Below, in pieces: positions 36,428 to 48,114 of a DNA stretch of 64,000 bases. The notes under the pieces are model-generated. The model made no database searches. It was not told the origin of the DNA and saw only the letters and a list, made by a program, of their open reading frames with translations. This stretch comes from Malania oleifera (taxonomy: Eukaryota; Streptophyta; Magnoliopsida; Santalales; Ximeniaceae). Made by a program: the position numbers and the translations under genes. Location of the stretch: assembly GCF_029873635.1 (NCBI RefSeq), contig NC_080426.1, positions 50,730,093 to 50,794,092 of the forward strand, in the 5' to 3' direction. Each line of letters begins with the position of its first letter. Within the stretch, counting starts at the first letter, position 1.

Positions 36428-36893
36428 TGTAACGACTCAAATTCTTACCATTTTTTTTATATCCTGCAACAATATAATATTACTTTGATACCTATAACAA
36501 TATCCACTATAACATCTCGAACCTCAAGTGGTACCAAGGATACCTGTTCACAAAACATACCACCTATGCAGCGGAAAACATAAAAATACAATAACCTTAT
36601 TTACAATACCATAGTTTCAGTATTTCCCAAAATATACATATACATCTCCTAAAAGAAACCCAATGTCCTAAGACTTATCCAAAAATACAACTCCCAACTC
36701 AAAAACTTACCATGCAGCTAAGGCCGTACTAAAGTCCCCTCTATCTGGGAGCTCGCTCAGCATGTTTATCTGGATCACCTGAAATGTTTGGAATTCTGGG
36801 GTGAGACATCTCTCAGTAAGATAGAATAAATTACAACCAGTGTATGACAAATGAGTTTTACTTGAATAACATAATTATTAATGTGAATTGCGG
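36428..36893 (-). repeat. Gypsy LTR fragment, minus strand
   Basis: TGTAACGACTC opens it. The block GATCACCTGAAATG...GGGGTGAGACATCTCTCAGTAAGA, then AACCAGTGTATGACAAATGA, parallels 9020-9100 in the minus-strand LTR at 8701. It is cut at 36893 by a copia LTR. The rest of the LTR is not found downstream. Confidence 0.65.
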
Positions 36894-38455
36894 TGTTATC
36901 CCAAGAGGGGGTGAATTGGGTATTTTAAAAACTAGATCCTTTAGGTTCTAATTTTGTAAACGATAATTTCAAACTTGCAAGCTGCCAATTACTATTTCAA
37001 TCAATTTTATTAATCAACCCAATGCGTAATTTTAAGTGTCTTTATCAAGCATATAATGTTACCAAATTATTCAAACATACACCAATTGATCAACACATAC
37101 ACAATATGATAACGTGAAATTTAAATAGAGATAAAGGTAAGAGAGATGCAAACTCGATTTTATGAGGTTTGGCCTACCCCAGCCTACGTCCTTGCCTTGA
37201 GTAACTCACTCAAGGATTCCACTAAATAATCTGCTCCTTTAACTGGGACGAAATTTTCCTTAGAATCCGCTGCTTACAAAAGGTACAACTTCCTCCTCAC
37301 CCGGTTCACAACTCGAACCATGATTCTAATATAGAATTAGAATTCTGCACAAACTCAATATTGCTTCTCCACAAGCTAGTGACTATAATAAAAATCCTAA
37401 CACATAATCATATGATAAATACTTGAAGTTCAGTATGTATGTAAAAATATGACTTTTATAAGTAGAATGATATGCTTCACAAATCTACCTTTAAAGTAAT
37501 ATCTCCCAAAAATTAGTTTTTTTATAAATAAATACTTTGGAGATGTTGGAGTTTGATTTCGAATCACTTTATGTAAGAATATCAAATAAGATCCTTAAAA
37601 AATAGACTTGAATATTTTGTAGATCTAAGTTCTTGCTATCAAATAACTCGTAAGATTAAATCTTTGAGTAAACAATAAACTTGATAGTTTTTCAAAGATT
37701 TGAACAATATTTCTCAAATACTTTTTGCACAAATAAAGTAGGTCTTTTTGAATAAAAATATACTTTTGAATATTACAAGGTTTCAACACTTTAGAATACT
37801 ATTCCCAAAAACTTTTCTCAAATAATGATCTTTCACAGAATGTATATATAATTAATAAATCAAGATCAATCTCTCAAATAAAAATATTCAAGAATACGTT
37901 TGTAAAAAAAATCATTGAGAATAAACCAACAAGTAGTTTGATCACCAAATCTCAATACCCAAGTTGTTTGTGCAATATTCACAGGAATGCCTTTTGAGAA
38001 TCAACGTAACCCAAGTTTAGATTTGATGTGAATGCTTTGAAATTGCAGGTAAGAGCTTAGCAATGTGTTCAATGCTTTCCAAAGATATGTATACGTTCAA
38101 GGTTCCCAATAATATGCAAAAAGTGAGGCACTAGGGTTCTTAGGTTAGTTTTATAAGTGTTCTCGGCCCTAGATTTAATCCTGGCCATTGGATCAAGTTA
38201 AAAACAAAAGTTTTCGTCTGTGTCCGCGCTGAATCATGAATCAACGTCCCGATCTTTGTCGACGAGTGGGTAAGTTTTTCGACGAGTGTATAACACTCAT
38301 TTGTCAACGATGCCATGAGTTCATTGACGAGAGCACTATTTGAACTTTTTAGGCTCTCGGTATTTGTTCGTCGACGAGACAACATTGTTCGTCACCGAGT
38401 GGCCTTCATACGTTCGTCGACGAGGTTCGTCGATGAGGCCTCTAAAATTTTCCTC
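36894..38455 (-). repeat. Copia (SIRE-like) LTR, minus strand, truncated at its U3 end
   Basis: It starts TGTTATCCCAAGAGGGGGTGAATT, the reverse complement of a copia LTR 3' end, and continues with GGCCTACCCCAGCCTACGTCC as in the other copia LTRs. The expected TGTTGACC-type end is missing: the sequence switches to copia RT of the opposite strand at about 38455-38462. About 1.56 kb of an expected ~2.1 kb remains. Confidence 0.7.
38146..38430 (-). promoter_or_regulatory. TTCGTCGACGAG array in a copia LTR, with TATA-like box
   Basis: The minus-strand ACTTATAAAAC lies at 38148-38158. Upstream on that strand (38245-38430) are about eight units such as TTTGTCGACGAGT, GTTCGTCGACGAGAC, GTTCGTCGACGAGG and decayed TTTGTCAACGAT. 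This is the unit otherwise found here in gypsy LTRs. Confidence 0.65.
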
Positions 38456-38461
38456 GAAATA

Positions 38462-38937
38462 CAACCTTTCGATATACATTTGGAGAAAATGGACATAAAT
38501 ACAACCTTTCTCCATGGTGATTTGGAGGAGCTGATTTACATGGTATAGCCAGAAGGGTTTAGTCAACCTAGACAGGAGTATTTGGTTTGTAAACCGAAGA
38601 AATCACTTTACGGGCTGAAGCAGTCTACGAGGCAGTGATACAAACGTTTTGACTCCTACATGATCTGAATTAGTTACAGGAGGTGTGAGTATGATTGATG
38701 TATTTAAGTGAAGAGTCTTGAAAATGGTTCACTCATTTTTCTTTTGCTTTATGTTAATGAAATGTTGATTGCTGCGAAGGATATGACTGAAGTAAATTAG
38801 TTGAAAACTTTGTTCAGTAAAGAGTTTGACATGAAAGATTTGGGTGTAGCCAAGAAGATTCTTGGGATGGAGATTCACAAGGACAGAGTTGCAGGGAGAT
38901 TGTGGTTATCTCAGAGCAGTTATGTGGAGAAGGTTTT
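38462..38937 (+). pseudogene. Copia reverse transcriptase fragment (element H, left part)
   Basis: The protein reads FDIHLEKMDINTTFLHGDLEE, LVCKPKKSLYGLKQS, a YVNEML segment where the family has YVDDML (both catalytic Asp replaced), then FDMKDLGVAKKILGMEI and SQSSYVEKV. It starts mid-RT at about 38462 and stops where a gypsy LTR inserts at 38938. The right part resumes at 62822. Stops occur at several Gln and Trp positions. Confidence 0.88.
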
Positions 38938-41057
38938 TGTAATGACCCTAAAAATTGTATGCATAGAAATGTTAAAAAAAAAAATTAAATTAAATTAAAT
39001 TAAATTTAAATTAATTAAAATTTTAATTTTAAATAATAATTTTTATTAATAAAATAATATAATATAATATTATAATATATTATAAAAGTTAACCTGAAGG
39101 AATCATGATTCCTTCATAAGTAAGAAATCAATAGACGTTTTTTTTTTTCTTTTTCTTTTCTCCTTCTCTAATTCTCACCATTCATCTCCTCTCTCCCACT
39201 CTCCTCAATTTTTTTTCAATATTCATCCGATCGAAAATTAAAAAATACTGTTGGGATTCATTCTCCGCCACTGACACTTCTACTGGAGCGGATTTGTCGT
39301 GGGAGTGGCGTAGGCATATCTCTTGGGGTAAGACCAATTCTCACACTTACCTCAATTTTTCTTAAATCTTAAACCCAATTAATGAAAGGAAATTGCCAAG
39401 GGATTCGTGGGAAGATTTTCTACAATCTAACTGGAGCAAGTTTTCGAGTTGGAACTCCGGGGCACCAATCCAAAATCGGGCGTTAGTTTAACAATTTAGA
39501 CTTTTAATAAACTATTTAGGGTATTTAGAATGTAGGGGAATTTTAGGGAAAGTTACTCTAAGGATTGTGACGAATGATATGATGAAATTTAAATTTCAGG
39601 GGCTTTAAACGTCGTGGGGCGTAGGTCGGGATTTTATCGAGTTTTTCAAGAATCAGGTAAGGGGATTAAGTTAAGTCAGTTATTTTATGAAATTTGAATC
39701 AATTTAATTGTTATGTTTATATAAATATATTTATTTATTTGAGAATTTAAAGGTTATTTTAAAAACCAACCGTTCAAAATGGGTTTTACAAACCTAGGAT
39801 ATATGGTATGGTATTTTTGAATAAAATGAACAGTGGAAAGCTTGTTTGTTTATATAGATATGTTAAAATGTGAAAAATTGTGAGGCAGATGATTTAATTG
39901 GTATGGATTATTGTATATTTGGATTTGGGATTTTGAAATACTGAACTATTTGTGAAATACTGAAATGCTTGCAAAAATATTGGAATTGTTTATGAAATGC
40001 AAGAGTTTGAAATAACAACCAGTGGCCGAGTATTGTTTGATTGGCCAGGGGCCAGGATTATTATTTAACGGTCGAGAGCCAAGTTTTAATTGATGGTTAT
40101 ACGGCGAGTTGTATTTTGTGGTCAAGGATCAGGTTTTTGGAATAACAGGAAATATATGTGAATTAATGTTTTAAATGGTGTTTTCTATTATCTAAATTGC
40201 ATGATATGCTTTAAGAACCCTAAGGACCAGTGTATTGTGAGCACGGTACCGTTGTTAGTGATTTGTTATGTGGTCGTGTGCGCCCACACCTATACAAAGA
40301 GGTGTAGGGTGGTCTTGTCCGATTTGCCTACGTAAGGAGAATGTACCCCCTGGGTAAGGGCAATCGAACTAGCAGTTGGAGTTGTGTATACCCACGGAGT
40401 ATGTTAGCGAAGAGTATAGATGACTACTGTCTGGGTAGATCCCCTAAGACATTAGTCCAACCTTCGGGCCGCACAACCGTGCCATAGGGAAGTAAATGGC
40501 GTGTTTGTCACAGAGAGTGTCTTATATGCATATCTATTAGTTTATGTGAATATAGTTAATTAATAAGATAACTTCGAAGGTTTATTGAGAAAGGTGAGTG
40601 CCCTGGTAGCAGTAATGGTACCAAAGCAAAGGGAAGCTACTTGAATGGGTGGGTAATCTTCCCTATCCTCGGCTAATTGTGTGTGTGTGTAAAATAAGAA
40701 TGATTTCATAAATGTATTTATCTACTTAGTGAACTGGTTATTTTCTGTATACTAAATGCATGCTGACCACACACTGACATTAACTTAGTTTTTCCTTATT
40801 GAGTTGTGCCTCACTCCTACTTTACAAGCTATCTTTTTAGGAAAATCCGGGAAACGTTCCTAGCAGGCTAGAGAAGCTGAGACGGTAGTATAGTTTTTTG
40901 TATGTGGTGAGTGTAGTTTGAATTGGTTGTTTGGATAAGTATAGTACGTTGGTTTGTGATAAGGATTTTGGAACCTTTTTGCATATAAAGGTAGAATAAA
41001 ACTCTGGTAATGGATTTTTGGAGATTGTATCTTTCATTTTCGCTGCATTTTATATGA

Positions 41058-43240
41058 TGTTGACCTTATAGGTTATGCCCGGTTTTGATAATGACAAATA
41101 CTCATTATATCTAATGGGTGTTTGAGATTATGCGTAAGAACTTAAATTGACAAATCAGAATGCACATAGAGAAAGTGAAGATTGAAGACCTAATTACCTT
41201 ACATTGTAATATATTTTATTTGTATAATTGGTCTATAATATAATTAGGGTTTTTACTTGTAATAATCACAAACATCACATGTATGGTCTAATAGGTAAGT
41301 TCAAATTGAATCACAACTAAAACTCGACCTAGAAATGACCTTAGGACACTCACTATTACACTTGTATGTGTTAAGCACTTGAATAGGGAGATTGTGGAAT
41401 GAAACAGGATCGAAATGCACAAAATATGCACCTTCGGTCGACCGACCTGTGCAGTTTATTCTGCCCCTAGTCGACCGAACCCGATCTGGGTCAACCGATT
41501 GACCACAGTCCGGTCGACCGAACCTTCTTGAAGTCAATAGTTTGACTTCCTGGTCAACCGAGAGAATTTTGTATTGCACCAACCTGATCGACCAAGTTTC
41601 GACGTGTGGGAACCCAACCGTCTGGTCGACCAACCAGTTTAGTTCAAAATGACCCTAGTCGACCGAACCACGCTAATTTGGAAAAATCGCCTCGAACATA
41701 CATGTCCGGTCAACCGACCTTGGCAGTTCATTTTTTGCCCGGTCGACCGAATCCCAAGAACTTCGGTTGACCGAACTTGTCCTGGTCGACCGGAGCTCTC
41801 AGGTTGGACCTATTTTTTTACCACGGTTAACTCGGTAAAACAAATTTAAAATAATTAAATAATGATTAAATAGTTTCTAATAATCCCGATCATATCCCTA
41901 ACGATCATAATTCAAGGGGAGCCTATTTATACCCCTTCATTTGGGATGATTAGGAAGAGAGATTAGCCAACTTGATTAAGAAATTCTCTCTCAAGCTCTA
42001 AATTCCTACTACGCATTTTTGCACTCCACTTTCATTCATACTTACCTTCTACTATTGTCTAAACACTCTCTAAGTTGATTGAGTGATTGTTTTGAAAAGG
42101 TTTGCTCTCTTTGTCTTGATTGATTGATTCCATTTTCTTGAGAGCAAAACCTTGAGTATTCTTAGGAGACTTTATTAATAAGTTTTGCCTAAGAAGACCT
42201 CGTTCAATCTTCTAAGATTGTATATTCATTGCAACGTCTTGAGAAGCTCGTATTTTATTTTGGTTGCAAAATATTTTCAAAATCATTTACAAATATATAT
42301 TGTGTTTTTATTTTGAAAAATATTTGAAGAGATATTTGTTTATGAGTTAAAAATCTGTGTGGCAACATTCATTAAGTTATATCTTTTGCTAATTACAAAG
42401 ATTCAAATTCTTTTTGTAAACCTATCTTATACGTTGCTCAAGCTTTATATTATTGAGGAAATCTGCTAGTTGAAATATATATGAGGGCTAATTCAAATCC
42501 TTGTTTGAGCATTTAGATTGAACATCTTGTGATACAAAGATCATATAGGTTTGCACTCTCACACATTGAATACATTGATAGCAAATATATTTGAGAGTTG
42601 ATATATTTAACCACATTGAGCCTACATATTAAATCATTTTGTGGTGTATGTGATTGCGCGTAACTGGGTACACATCTGCTTTACTTGAAAGTATAATCAC
42701 TGTACCAATCTTATTGATTTTGAACATACTGTTGTATTTCCAAGAATGGGCCTGTAGAGGGAGACTAGCCCTATGAAATAGTCCCTGATTGATTTAGACC
42801 TGGTTAGGAAAGCTAGGTGCACCATCCTATTAAGGTGTAGGTTGAGGTTAGCCCCTCTAATTAACCTAGTTGTAAAGGTTGATGTCAGTCCTGTGCTAAT
42901 TGACCTGGTTGTAATCAGTGCCGCTCCACCCGTTAAGTGAGCCTTTAGTGGAATTCTTGGACTTGTGAGCTAGAGGCAGGGATGTAGGCACAGTTGGCCA
43001 AACCCCGATAACACATTGTGTGCCTTGTTTATATTTCTACACTTTACATTTACTACACATGTATGTTATGGTGTGAATGATGCACTTGATTTAAATTTTC
43101 GTACATTATATTATTGGTGCATTTGGAATTGCATAAATAGACCCTAGGTTGTATCATACAGGTATTTCATTTAACCTAAGAGATAAATTTTAAAATTCCA
43201 ATTCACCCCCCCCCTTCTTGGGAATACATCAATTGTAACA
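41058..43240 (+). repeat. 5' LTR of copia element D
   Basis: It runs from TGTTGACCTTATAGG to the C-rich run, CTTGGGAATACATC and AATTGTAACA. It contains the GGTCGACCGAACC array and a TATA-like CTATTTATACC. 42780-43010 carries the GTAGAGGGAGACTAGCC...GCCGCTCCACCCGTTAAGTGAG segment shared (reversed) with 4380-4560. Confidence 0.93.
41432..41932 (+). promoter_or_regulatory. GGTCGACCGAACC array and TATA-like box, 5' LTR of element D
   Basis: Twelve copies or near-copies of the palindromic GGTCGACCGA unit occur between 41432 and 41800, spaced about 20-45 bases. CTATTTATACC at 41923-41932 is the likely TATA region. CG-to-TG/CA variants (GGTCAACCGA, GGTTGACCGA) show ongoing decay. Confidence 0.7.
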
Positions 43241-43260
43241 ATTGGTATTAGAGCCTCATT
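43241..43260 (+). other. Primer-binding site of element D
   Basis: ATTGGTATTAGAGCCTCATT directly follows the 5' LTR and matches the initiator-Met tRNA PBS pattern (TGGTATCAGAGC) with one change. Confidence 0.85.
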
Positions 43261-43294
43261 ACACTTGACTTAAACATTTTTACAAAAAATCATA

Positions 43295-43678
43295 ATGACT
43301 CAAATTGGTGTATCTCCATTCGGTGAGGGCCAGTCACCTTTTAGTCCTCCTATATTTTGTGGTGTTGATTACACCATGTGAAAACTTAGAATAAGCGTTT
43401 TTATAAAATCAATGAACTGGAGGGCCTGGCAGGTGATTGTAAATGGAATTTGTATGCCTGTAGAAAATGATATTAATTCGACGCATGCAAATTGATATGC
43501 CATGGACATGCTATATTGTGATTTAAATACTAATGTTCTTCATGAGATTGTGGCATGTAGTAGTGCACAGGAAATTTGGGTTGAACTGGAAAAGAGATAT
43601 GGAGAGACCCAGTACAAGGAGATTGCCACTCTAGAAGCTCCAAGATCAGAGGATTTGGCAGTGGTGAACCATAGCTAG
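43295..43678 (+). pseudogene. Gag N-terminal part of copia element D
   Basis: The ATG at 43295 opens a frame related to the SIRE gag start (GVSPFGEGQSPFSPPIFCG...). TGA at 43379-43381 replaces the conserved Trp at codon 29, the same codon that is TGA in element E. Later come MNWRAWQVIVNG and ACSSAQEIWVELEKRYGET, the UBN2-like gag core. The core is then cut short at TAG 43676. The middle of gag present in E is missing. Confidence 0.85.
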
Positions 43679-43689
43679 TAATCAACAAA

Positions 43690-44562
43690 GAGGTACATGA
43701 TTCACCTTCTCGTTCAGTTTGTTATGCAGTTGATAATTCTTATGTTAATTACTGCAAAATATCATGTGAAGAATCATCTGTGGTTCCTTGTGAAAATGCT
43801 GCTGTTGTTGCATGCAATGCTTCATGTGAAAATTATTGTGCTGATTCGTTTGATATCCCTTGTGATATTACTATTGACACAACATGAAGTAGTTCATGTA
43901 ATAACTGTGGTATATCTTATGTTGAATCACCAATTGTCTCTGATAATGATATTGTATGAAAGGATTCATATGATAGTTATAGAGATAAATCTTGTATTGA
44001 ATCATGCTACGAGTTTTATGATGAAAGCATATTATTGAATGGGTAGCTAGAAAATGAGTTATTTAAAATTCATAAGTTTCTAGTTAGAATGTCATATCAT
44101 AAAACTTTTCTGAAAAATCAGAACAAAAGGATAGCTATACACTTGAGAGAATTAAAAGATTATCATGCTCTCCTTGATAAGAGAAAAATTAAAAGGATAT
44201 TGAAAATTATTTGCTTAAGGAAAGAAGTAAGGGATTATTCTAGAGCTTCACTCGAAATAAAACATGGAGAGAATAATCATACTAAACTCTTAAGATTCAA
44301 AAGAAATAAATTTGTCAAAAAGGGTACATGCTCTGTTTATCAAACCCACAGTAATGCCTCAATGAGTAAAGCTAAAATAAATAAGCATAATCTTGCACAC
44401 ATATATAAAGTTTGCTTATCCTGTATGAGAAAGGGGCACGTTTGGCTCAGTTGTCTACTCAGAAGTTCCAAAGGCTTGGGAAGAGAAATGGATTGGCTAG
44501 TCATGATAGAGAATCCCGTAGGACTCAAGGAAAAGTGCATTCAAAGTGAAATCATCTTCTAA
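43690..44562 (+). pseudogene. Gag C-terminal region of element D, Cys-rich, with zinc-knuckle-like motif
   Basis: One frame with three in-frame stops (43885, 43957, 44044) runs 43690-44562. The first ~100 codons are unusually Cys/Ser-rich (repeated C-x3-C and SC-E patterns), then SCIESCYEFYDE, which aligns with SCIESCDSLPSYKE in element E. A basic region follows (44090-44330), then CLSCMRKGHVWLSC at about 44415-44455, which fits C-x2-C-x4-H-x4-C. The frame ends at the TAA 44560-44562. No protease follows. The function of the Cys-rich part is unknown. Confidence 0.7.
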
Positions 44563-44821
44563 CTGATCCTTTGTTAGTCTCTAAGTTTAGAGGTTGTAGT
44601 AACTGCAAGACTAGGAAGTAATCTACGCTCAATCTGTCAAATCTTGGTACGTGCTTCAATTGTGTAATATTTCTTTACCAAGAATCCCTAAGAATCATGC
44701 TAATGTGAAAATATGTGTAACATATCAAATCTGAGCCTAAAAGAGAGCTTTCGATCAAAATGAAGTCAAATCGGAGAAATTTACTATGTTTGGTCCACCA
44801 AGCACTGACTGAATAAAAGCT

Positions 44822-45075
44822 CCCGGTCAACCAATGCCCTTGACTTTGACCATACGGTCGACCGACCCTCCATAAGCTTCTCCACTCCGGTCAATCGAAC
44901 CTGTCGATTTTTCCCTTAGTCAACCGAACAAAATAATAGTGCGCCACCTCGGTCAACCGCCCATTTCAGTACAATTTCCATCCGGTCAACCGAACAGTGT
45001 TGGTTTGTGAAGAATTTGAATCGTTGGTCGACTGAATCTGCTCCTCGTCGACCGAACCGTGATATATATATACCT
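44822..45075 (+). promoter_or_regulatory. Internal GGTCGACCGAACC array with TATA-like stretch before the 3' ORF of D
   Basis: Eight units of the element's own LTR palindrome type (CGGTCGACCGACC, CCGGTCAACCGAAC, CGTCGACCGAACC and others) lie at 44822-45060. ATATATATATACC follows immediately at 45063-45075, and the ATG of the accessory ORF lies about 115 bases further. The layout copies that of the LTR promoter, but it is placed inside the element. A second, internal promoter is an inference. Confidence 0.6.
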
Positions 45076-45187
45076 TCTTCATGTTCAAAGCTCATTTTTC
45101 TTAGAAAATTTCAAAGCATTCTTCACTGTTCCTCCAAATACAATCCTATATCCTTAAACCGTGCCTAACCTCTTTCATCCTACACCC

Positions 45188-46393
45188 ATGGCTCATCAAA
45201 ATGAGCGTATTGAAGCCCACGATCTGGCACAAGTTGAGGACGACTACATTTTGACGGATCGCTCCAAGATTTTATACGTGCGGGAGTTTCGTCCTAAAGA
45301 AGCAATACTAGGTAAGATTCTAGACTTGGAATTTATGGATCAGTATTTTGGAAATGTCATGAACATGTTTGAATATTAAGGCTGGAAAACTTTCATTTCG
45401 TATCAGCCTAGTGGTCACTACCCAACATACGTTAGGTTGTTTTACGCAAATCTGGGAAATGATGAAAATGGATATTTCTCCAGAGTATTAAGGACAGACG
45501 TTCGTTTCGATGCACAGTATCTTTTTGATGTCCTTGATATAGATCGTGGAGACTTTGAGTGCCCAGACTCCGTAACTTCCTAGATCCACGAACAGGATTT
45601 TACGATTGCCACATTTGCTAACCTAACCATGTCCGACCCACGTACAGCCAGTCAAAATCATCCCCCACAATATAGGCAATTTATTTTAGAAGCCAAAGTT
45701 GTGCACCATTTGATCACATATAATATCTTGCCCAAGGCAGGTTCTAGAGTGCATGTATCTTTCTTGGACTGCTTTATTATGTGGTGCTTGTTTGCTCACA
45801 AAAATTTAGATCTACCGAGCTTGATAATATGATGGATGATGGCCAAAACGATCGGCCACAAGATTATTATGTCGTACGAAGGGATTCTAAACAAGTTGTT
45901 TCGATCCATAGAAGTCACACACACAAATGTGGCTACACTAAAAAGAAGGCGGTCTGCTGATATATTTTCTGCCATCACCCTGAGACTTATGGGGTATAAG
46001 TTGGTTGGCAACGTTTGGTTGCCATCTAGGGGTGCTGCAACATAGGAGGAGGCCCCACAGGAGTTTATACCACAGCCTGCACAACCATCGAACGTGGATC
46101 TGATGGCTTCCATCACCAGCCTCTCTTATTCTTTTGGGCAGTTTAGAGGATCAATTCAGTCAGATCTTAGATGTCTTGCGTCGTCATCTACTGCACTTCA
46201 TGATGAGTTCCGCCAGTTCTCTATCTCCACTGCTAGCCGGTTCACAGATTTAGAGAGGACCATGGCAGTTAGCTTCAGTGAGTTAAATGACCGGATTTAG
46301 GAGATGCAGGATGAGAGAGACTGGATGACTATGGACTTCGATTTTGACGCAGGTGATCGTGCTGATGATGGTGTGGATGGAGGGGATATCTAG
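45188..46393 (+). pseudogene. 3' accessory ORF of element D (plant transposon-associated protein)
   Basis: A single frame from the ATG at 45188 to the TAG at 46391 spans about 400 codons, with in-frame stops at 45377, 45581, 45830, 46043 and 46298. Key segments are AILGKILDLEFMD, FISYQPSGHYPTYVRLFYANL, a HHLITYNILPKAGSRVHV segment, DCFIMWC and DLPSLII. The same plan is found at 55084-56343 in element E. The Y.P..V..FYAN pattern recalls the Pfam 'putative plant transposon protein' family (from memory). The C-terminal third is Ser-rich and acidic, with predicted helices. It occupies the env-like position of SIRE elements, but I see no signal peptide or membrane span. Confidence 0.75.
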
Positions 46394-47584
46394 TCCCAAG
46401 AGAGTAGTATGCAGATCAAAAATTTGTGGCTATGATTCATTTTACTTTATATCATTTGATTTGTGCCTATGTAAAACAACTTTTATCTTTGTTTTTGTTT
46501 TATCATGACGATCACACTCACCACACGCACACGTAGATACTATCCTGTGATTTTTGTGCTTTTTCTTAATGATCATATATATATATGATAAAATTCAAGA
46601 TTGCATGAGTTTTTGTGTTTGGATAACTATACTATTGAAATGTATGCTACCAAATTTTCTGTAGACATTTGCCTAAAAGGCTGAAATGATTGAATATCTC
46701 GTGTTTTAGATTTTAAATATTCACGCTTGGCTTGTTTGCTTCAAATATTTAAATTCCTTGGAGTTGATTGTGCATATATACTTAAAGTGTTTAGACATTG
46801 GCAGGTTCTTATGCATTGATCATATTTTCAAACAAAACGCTGCAATTTTTTTTTGAAAATTATTACACATAACTCTATATCTTTTCTAAAAGCGTATTTT
46901 CTTAAATCTTGAGTTGTGTTTCTAAAATAGTATTTGAATTATACTCGAGTTAATTTATGAAGAAAATGCATATTCTTAGGGGGAGTCCCTTAACATTAAA
47001 ATCATTAGCCCCTGAGAAATAAATATGTATTATGCCTTCATTCTATATATCATTTGAAAAATATGTTAACTGTGTGGTACTCTAACAATTGGTAACATGC
47101 TTTCATTATACTATATCTTGTGAAAATACATGTTTATTTTGGCCACCAAAAATGATTATGATAAAATTAACTTTAAAATCTTTTTGAAAAGATAAGTGAA
47201 AATCAAATGAAAATTAAACCTTATCTTCACATAATCATCAAATATTTAAGGAGCTTTCGAGTAAAATTTACAAGTCTAACTACACTATAATTGTTGGTAT
47301 TTCTCATTGGATTAGACTTAGTAAAATGATTCTTGCTTGCATGTATCATTCTTCCATCTACTGCATGATAATACCGGACTTTATATTTTATTATTGGATC
47401 ATACTGAACTGTTTGAGTAGTTGTGGATAAACTGTTAGGATATATAAACTCAAACAGGTTAAAATTTATATAGGATTTGTTTTGAAAAGTTCAATTTTCA
47501 AATGGCACTCTGCCGAAATTTTTCAAAATCTTTCCAAAACTTATAATGTATAAATGTCACACTTACCCATTGCCTAGAGTATTT
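46394..47584 (+). other. 3' noncoding region of element D, left part
   Basis: AT-rich, with no ORF of interest. The gypsy LTR F interrupts it at 47585 and it resumes at 60384. AGGGGGAGTCCC at 46978 is a purine-rich patch typical of 3' regions in SIRE-like elements. Confidence 0.6.
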
Positions 47585-47662
47585 TGTAACGACCCGAAGA
47601 ATAATGATATTTAAAGAGGGAGGGAAATGGAAATAGTAATAGAAGGAAGCAACGGACTTCAT

Positions 47663-47897
47663 CGACGACGTTGCACTTTTGGATGTAATAACCCAAGGAA
47701 TTTTCTCATGGCCTCATCGACGAACATAGGGAATTCGTCAATGAGGGTACAAGAGGGTCTCGTCGACGAAGGCATGTTTCATAGATGAGAAGATACCGAG
47801 ATGATGTTTTGGGCGATTCTAAATTTTGTCGATGAATTGCTTCTTAGACTCATCGACAAGATGACGTGGCTCGTCAATGAAGGCTGCAATATAAATA
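47663..47897 (+). promoter_or_regulatory. TCGTCGACGA array and TATA box of LTR F
   Basis: About nine copies or decayed copies (TTCATCGACGAC, CTCATCGACGAA, TTCGTCAATGAG, CTCGTCGACGAAG, TTTGTCGATGAA, CTCGTCAATGAA) run from 47663 to 47880. TATAAATA at 47890-47897 follows the last copy by about ten bases. Confidence 0.75.
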
Positions 47898-48114
47898 GTG
47901 TAATCCTCAGATTTTTACCCAGGATTTTCAACAGAAACTCTCTCTCTCTCCTACGATCTCTCCTCTATCTCTCTTCGATTTCGGCCCCATTGTTCGTCGG
48001 ATCGACGATCTGAGACCACCACGATGCTCTTGGAGAAGTTCTCTTCAAGTCTGCTGGGACGGATCGTTGGTTGGATCGAGTTGAATTTCTCCTCAAAATC
48101 AGCGTAAGACCTTT

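Noticed and set aside
41432..41800. Regularly spaced short repeats resembling a CRISPR array
   Set aside because: The units are degenerate palindromes of about 13 bases with irregular spacing, in a plant LTR, without cas genes. They are promoter-proximal repeats.
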